A DNA stretch of 8,644 nucleotides from contig JAIRZU010000002.1 in NCBI GenBank assembly GCA_031267075.1, positions 1 through 8,644 on the forward strand. The letters run 5' to 3'. Shown in pieces: positions 6,329 through 8,644 of the stretch; the first letter of the stretch is position 1; the number at the start of each line of letters is the position of its first letter. The notes beneath the pieces are model-generated. The model had not been told where the DNA came from, did not search any database, and was given only the letters and a program-made list of their open reading frames with translations. A program made the position numbers and the translations under genes. The stretch is from Holosporales bacterium (GTDB lineage: Bacteria; Pseudomonadota; Alphaproteobacteria; RUG11792).

Positions 6329-6898
6329 ATGAAAAGATACTTGGTGATGTTGATGATTGGGGCGATGACCGCAACTGCTGCACACGCTACACAAAATCCC
6401 CGCGATCGCAACGATGAGATAGCCCGATTACGTGGTGAAATAGCTACAGAGGAAACACAACTAGCGTCAATGAGGGAACGATTGCTCCAGCTCGAGTACG
6501 GCGAGAATAGGGTTGCCAGAGCTTTTATCTCTGGTATGAGTCCAGACGTAGAACGAAACCTGCAGAACCCAAATCCAGCTGCTCTGCCCAGTCCCAAAAT
6601 CATATATACTCAGGGAATGGGAAGTCAATTTGATATACCAGTAGGTGAGTACCCTATATTATACTTAGCGCATCTCGATGCATTGGGCCACTTGCTAGCC
6701 AATATAGTATACCTGCCATTCCCAGGCATGGTATACAACTTCGTTGAGAGCATGCCTGGGGATCGTGAGTTGTATGTGAAAACCAGCAACATCATTGCAG
6801 TCGCGTGCCCACGAGGTAAGGGACCACATCTTGCTAACGGTAAGGGCCTCCAAGTCCTACACGAGGTACTTGGAGCTCCATCACCTACCTGGTTCTAA
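6329..6898 (+). CDS. Small secreted protein of unknown family with N-terminal coiled coil
   Basis: A 189-residue protein I do not recognise. A textbook signal peptide spans residues 1-20 (MKRY, hydrophobic core, AHA cleavage site before T21). A charged heptad-like coiled coil follows (about 27-57, with I/L at regular spacing: EIARLRGEIATEE). The rest is a non-repetitive domain with prolines and glycines (about 75-189), a single cysteine (C160) and a Trp-Phe C-terminus. The ATG at 6329 is chosen because GGGAG (6316-6320) lies eight bases upstream and the signal peptide starts exactly there. It sits behind the tail-like gene with a 133-base gap that carries its own promoter, so it is probably separately transcribed. 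Periplasmic or exported, role unknown. The gene contains a long hairpin at 6718-6763. Confidence 0.85.
   Translation: MKRYLVMLMIGAMTATAAHATQNPRDRNDEIARLRGEIATEETQLASMRERLLQLEYGENRVARAFISGMSPDVERNLQNPNPAALPSPKIIYTQGMGSQFDIPVGEYPILYLAHLDALGHLLANIVYLPFPGMVYNFVESMPGDRELYVKTSNIIAVACPRGKGPHLANGKGLQVLHEVLGAPSPTWF
6718..6763 (+). repeat. Long intragenic hairpin in the small secreted-protein gene
   Basis: CCCAGGCATG (6721-6730) and CATGCCTGGG (6751-6760) are perfect ten-base inverted repeats. The RNA stem extends outward by one G-U and two A-T pairs (6718-6720 with 6761-6763). Inside, CAAC (6736-6739) pairs with GTTG (6743-6746) around a three-base loop. In the protein this covers FPGM to SMPGD. Confidence 0.75.
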
Positions 6899-6899
6899 A

Positions 6900-6930
6900 T
6901 TCCAATCTCCTGTCCTTAAAGGAGCTGGAA
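6900..6930 (+). terminator. Probable terminator of the small secreted-protein gene
   Basis: A two-part hairpin starts one base after the stop codon: TTCCA (6900-6904) pairs with TGGAA (6926-6930) and CTCCT (6907-6911) with AGGAG (6920-6924), with a small internal loop. A modest T-rich stretch, ATTACTGATTTTG, follows. Position and shape fit an intrinsic terminator, though the stem is not G/C-rich and the T-run is short. Confidence 0.45.
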
Positions 6931-6958
6931 ATTACTGATTTTGTGAGCTCGGTCTAAT

Positions 6959-6980
6959 TAGGGGGTTTATGCGCCCCCTA
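6959..6980. terminator. G/C-rich hairpin in the convergent gap
   Basis: TAGGGGG (6959-6965) and CCCCCTA (6974-6980) form a perfect seven-base-pair stem with an eight-base loop. It lies between two convergent genes and could stop transcripts from either side, though no T-run follows on either strand. Confidence 0.45.
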
Positions 6981-7019
6981 CATAGAAAAAGCCCTTTCAA
7001 ACATCCAGAATCAGAACTC

Positions 7020-7101
7020 ATGGTGGGGAGATACGGAGCGCAGAAGCGCAGTGTACACAGACGTACATGAGCGTAGACAGCCCACCTGTCTCCAGAACCA
7101 T
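7020..7101. other. Possible structured RNA or 3' UTR element downstream of rodA
   Basis: A cluster of nested complementary segments. ATGGT (7020-7024) pairs with ACCAT (7097-7101), GGAGA (7027-7031) with TCTCC (7089-7093), and TACG (7032-7035) with CGTA (7072-7075). Two hairpins lie inside: GCGC-AGAA-GCGC (7038-7049) and TGTAC...GTACA (7052-7067). An alternative hairpin, AGACAG-CCCAC-CTGTCT (7075-7091), competes with the outer stem. It may be a branched 3' UTR of the rodA transcript or a small RNA. It matches no RNA family I can name. Confidence 0.3.
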
Positions 7102-7115
7102 ACCAACCTACCACT

Positions 7116-8207
7116 CTACCGTTTGATCCCGAATTGGGCTTTGTGTTCGGCATCGGCTGCGAAGACCAGACCCTGGCAGAACAGCAACACCATCAACGCA
7201 CTCCCACCATAAGAGAAGAATGGCAGTGGAATTCCGACGACTGGCAGCAGTCCGCAAACCATTGATATGTTTATGAACATGTAGAAAAACAGCATTGCAT
7301 TGATTCCAAACACCAGAATCTGATTGAACCTGTTGCGGGATCTCCTGGCGACGCCCAAGTTGTAAATCAGCAGCATAGCGTACAGCACTATGATTGCCGT
7401 ACACCCGATGAATCCAAGCTCCTCTCCAAGAGCTGCGAATATGAAATCCGTCTGTTTCTCTGGCAGGAAATTCAATTGGCACTGAGAGCCGTTAAGGAGG
7501 CCCTTACCATATAACCCTCCGGAGCCAAGTGCTATTTGAGATTGAATAACGTGGTATCCGGCACCACTCGGATCCAATGTAGGATCTAGAAACACAAGGA
7601 CTCTCTCCCTCTGATACTGGTGAAGCATCTGCCATAGCAATGGTGTAGCACATGCCACCCCAACTAACGCGACTACAAACTTCCAAACCTGTACTCCGCA
7701 GACGAAGAGCATAGCGACGAACGTACAGAATAGGATGGTCGCCGTCCCAAGGTCAGGCTGAAGCAAAACCATAAAAACCGGGACTGCCATTAATAGCAGT
7801 GGGAAAAACAGGGTGGTTGTTTTCGTTATGGTGCTTATGCCAAGGTCTGAGAAGTACCTTGCCAGCGCGATTATCATTGAGATCCTCATCAGCTCAGATG
7901 GCTGGATGTTGAAAAAATACAGGTTAAGCCATCTCTGCGCTCCCATCGATATCTTCCCGATTACCGCTACGAATACTAGCATTGTGACGCAGGCCGCATA
8001 CCCGACGTATGCGTGTTTCTTCCAAAAGTTAAGAGGGACAGATGCAGCTATGAAAACTGTAATGATCCCTAAGATAAGTCTGCCACATTGGTTGATGCAC
8101 CACGGATAAAAGCTGCCGGCCCCGATTGAGTATAGTACTATCAATGCCAGCAACGACACTGAGATTACGACAGCTAGCGGAAAGGGGGGGCATGGTGTTA
8201 TGCGCAT
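7116..8207 (-). CDS. rodA: Peptidoglycan glycosyltransferase RodA (SEDS family)
   Basis: Multi-pass inner-membrane protein that polymerises lipid II into glycan strands during cell elongation, working with PBP2 and the MreBCD complex. The 363 residues match the family length. SEDS signatures are visible: GAQRWLNL with FNIQPSELM (89-107), LLQPDLGTA (148-156) and FLDPTLDPSGAGYHVIQS (206-223). Next come GSGGLYGKG (228-236) and LPEKQTDFIFA (248-258) with the presumed catalytic Asp254. LPFFSYGGSAL (328-338) follows. The wording of the DP-GAGYH and LPE-TDF blocks marks RodA rather than FtsW. Start: ATG 8207 is chosen over TTG 8240 because AGGA lies eight bases upstream and it avoids overlapping plsC. 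The plsC stop is ten bases before this ATG and carries the Shine-Dalgarno, so the two genes are probably coupled. The usual partner mrdA (PBP2) is not adjacent. Confidence 0.93.
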   Translation of the reverse strand: MRITPCPPFPLAVVISVSLLALIVLYSIGAGSFYPWCINQCGRLILGIITVFIAASVPLNFWKKHAYVGYAACVTMLVFVAVIGKISMGAQRWLNLYFFNIQPSELMRISMIIALARYFSDLGISTITKTTTLFFPLLLMAVPVFMVLLQPDLGTATILFCTFVAMLFVCGVQVWKFVVALVGVACATPLLWQMLHQYQRERVLVFLDPTLDPSGAGYHVIQSQIALGSGGLYGKGLLNGSQCQLNFLPEKQTDFIFAALGEELGFIGCTAIIVLYAMLLIYNLGVARRSRNRFNQILVFGINAMLFFYMFINISMVCGLLPVVGIPLPFFSYGGSALMVLLFCQGLVFAADAEHKAQFGIKR

Positions 8208-8217
8208 CTCTCTATTC

Positions 8218-8644
8218 CTATGAGGCCATCTTTGCTTCAAATTCTGCGAAGAATGCGTCTTTGCTAAGGCCTGGCATTATGGCATCTTTAAAGTCCAAAG
8301 TGATCGTTCCTGGGATTTTACGAAATGACCTGCGAGGCCAGTATACCCCAGAGTTGACTCTCACTGGGACGACGGGAGCTCTCACCTCCTTGTAGATAGC
8401 ATAGATCCCACTTTTGTACCCTGCTTGATTTCCAGTGCTATCCCTGGTACCATTCGGAAAGATGAGGATATTGTTGCCGGCACGATGTGCCTCCATACCA
8501 TACCTCACTAATGTCTTTATCGCTAAGATGGGGGAGGCCCTGTTTACCGGGATGCACCCCAATCTCTTAAAATACAGACCAGCGATTGGCTTCTTCAAAA
8601 GCTCGCTTTTTATCACTATCGATAACGACTCAAATAGGATGGAG
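8218..8644 (-). CDS. plsC: 1-acyl-sn-glycerol-3-phosphate acyltransferase, 5' end beyond the window
   Basis: Partial membrane-associated acyltransferase; about 142 C-terminal residues are visible and the reading frame runs off the right edge. PlsC adds the second acyl chain to lysophosphatidic acid to make phosphatidic acid for phospholipid synthesis. Seen in order: FESLSIVIKSELLKKP (the segment leading to block II), GCIPVNR (block II), LIFPNGTRDSTGNQAGYKSG (block III) and APVVPVRVNSG (block IV). The catalytic HxxxxD block would lie upstream, outside the window. Block III reads NGTR where EGTR is usual. The GTG at 8616 is internal and is not taken as the start because family homology continues upstream of it. 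It lies directly upstream of rodA in the same direction with a ten-base gap, which suggests one transcript joining phospholipid and wall synthesis. A related glycerolipid acyltransferase specificity is possible. Confidence 0.88.
   Translation of the reverse strand, partial: SILFESLSIVIKSELLKKPIAGLYFKRLGCIPVNRASPILAIKTLVRYGMEAHRAGNNILIFPNGTRDSTGNQAGYKSGIYAIYKEVRAPVVPVRVNSGVYWPRRSFRKIPGTITLDFKDAIMPGLSKDAFFAEFEAKMAS

Noticed and set aside
6899..7115. Insertion sequence remnant in the convergent gap
   Set aside because: The inverted repeats are short and nested, with no transposase fragment and no flanking target duplication visible.
6932..7153. 73-codon minus-strand frame overlapping the end of rodA
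   Set aside because: It spans the hairpin-rich gap, overlaps rodA in another frame and has no ribosome site.
8208..8240. TTG start (8240) for rodA
   Set aside because: It would overlap plsC and add a charged segment before the usual N-terminus; ATG 8207 has the better Shine-Dalgarno.

Overview
This 8.6 kb window comes from a bacterial chromosome of intermediate G+C (roughly half, by eye). Best guess is an alphaproteobacterium, possibly of the Rickettsiales or another host-associated, reduced lineage. The reasons are the alphaproteobacterial look of FtsQ and S20, the mostly one-gene transcription units, an ftsQ separated from its usual ddl/ftsA neighbours, and secreted proteins I cannot place in any family. 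The lineage is an inference and no marker here proves it. The genetic code is standard, with several GTG or TTG candidate starts.

Layout, left to right. The minus strand holds ftsH (49-1905), a secreted protein of unknown family (2037-2927), a weak 59-codon open frame, rpsT for ribosomal protein S20 (3217-3492) and ftsQ (3597-4379). Next is a 325-base divergent intergenic region (4380-4704). From it, on the plus strand, runs a 496-residue protein that looks like a phage tail or baseplate-hub relative (4705-6195), then a second small secreted protein (6329-6898). A 217-base convergent gap (6899-7115) is rich in inverted repeats. On the minus strand beyond it are rodA (7116-8207) and the 3' part of plsC (8218 to the right edge). 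The first 48 bases hold nothing I can support beyond the region downstream of ftsH.

Functions. Most recognisable genes concern the cell envelope. FtsH is membrane proteolysis, FtsQ is the divisome scaffold, RodA is the elongation peptidoglycan polymerase, and PlsC makes phosphatidic acid. FtsQ and RodA together imply that this organism builds peptidoglycan and divides by a conventional divisome. plsC and rodA are only ten bases apart and are probably co-transcribed.

The accessory interest lies in three genes without a recognised home: the orphan tail-like gene and the two secreted proteins. The two secreted genes have almost the same promoter-to-start design: TTGA(C/T)(A/G), a 16-18 base spacer, TACAAT, then 42-43 bases to an ATG with a good Shine-Dalgarno. 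No rRNA, tRNA, CRISPR array, insertion sequence or prophage cluster was seen.
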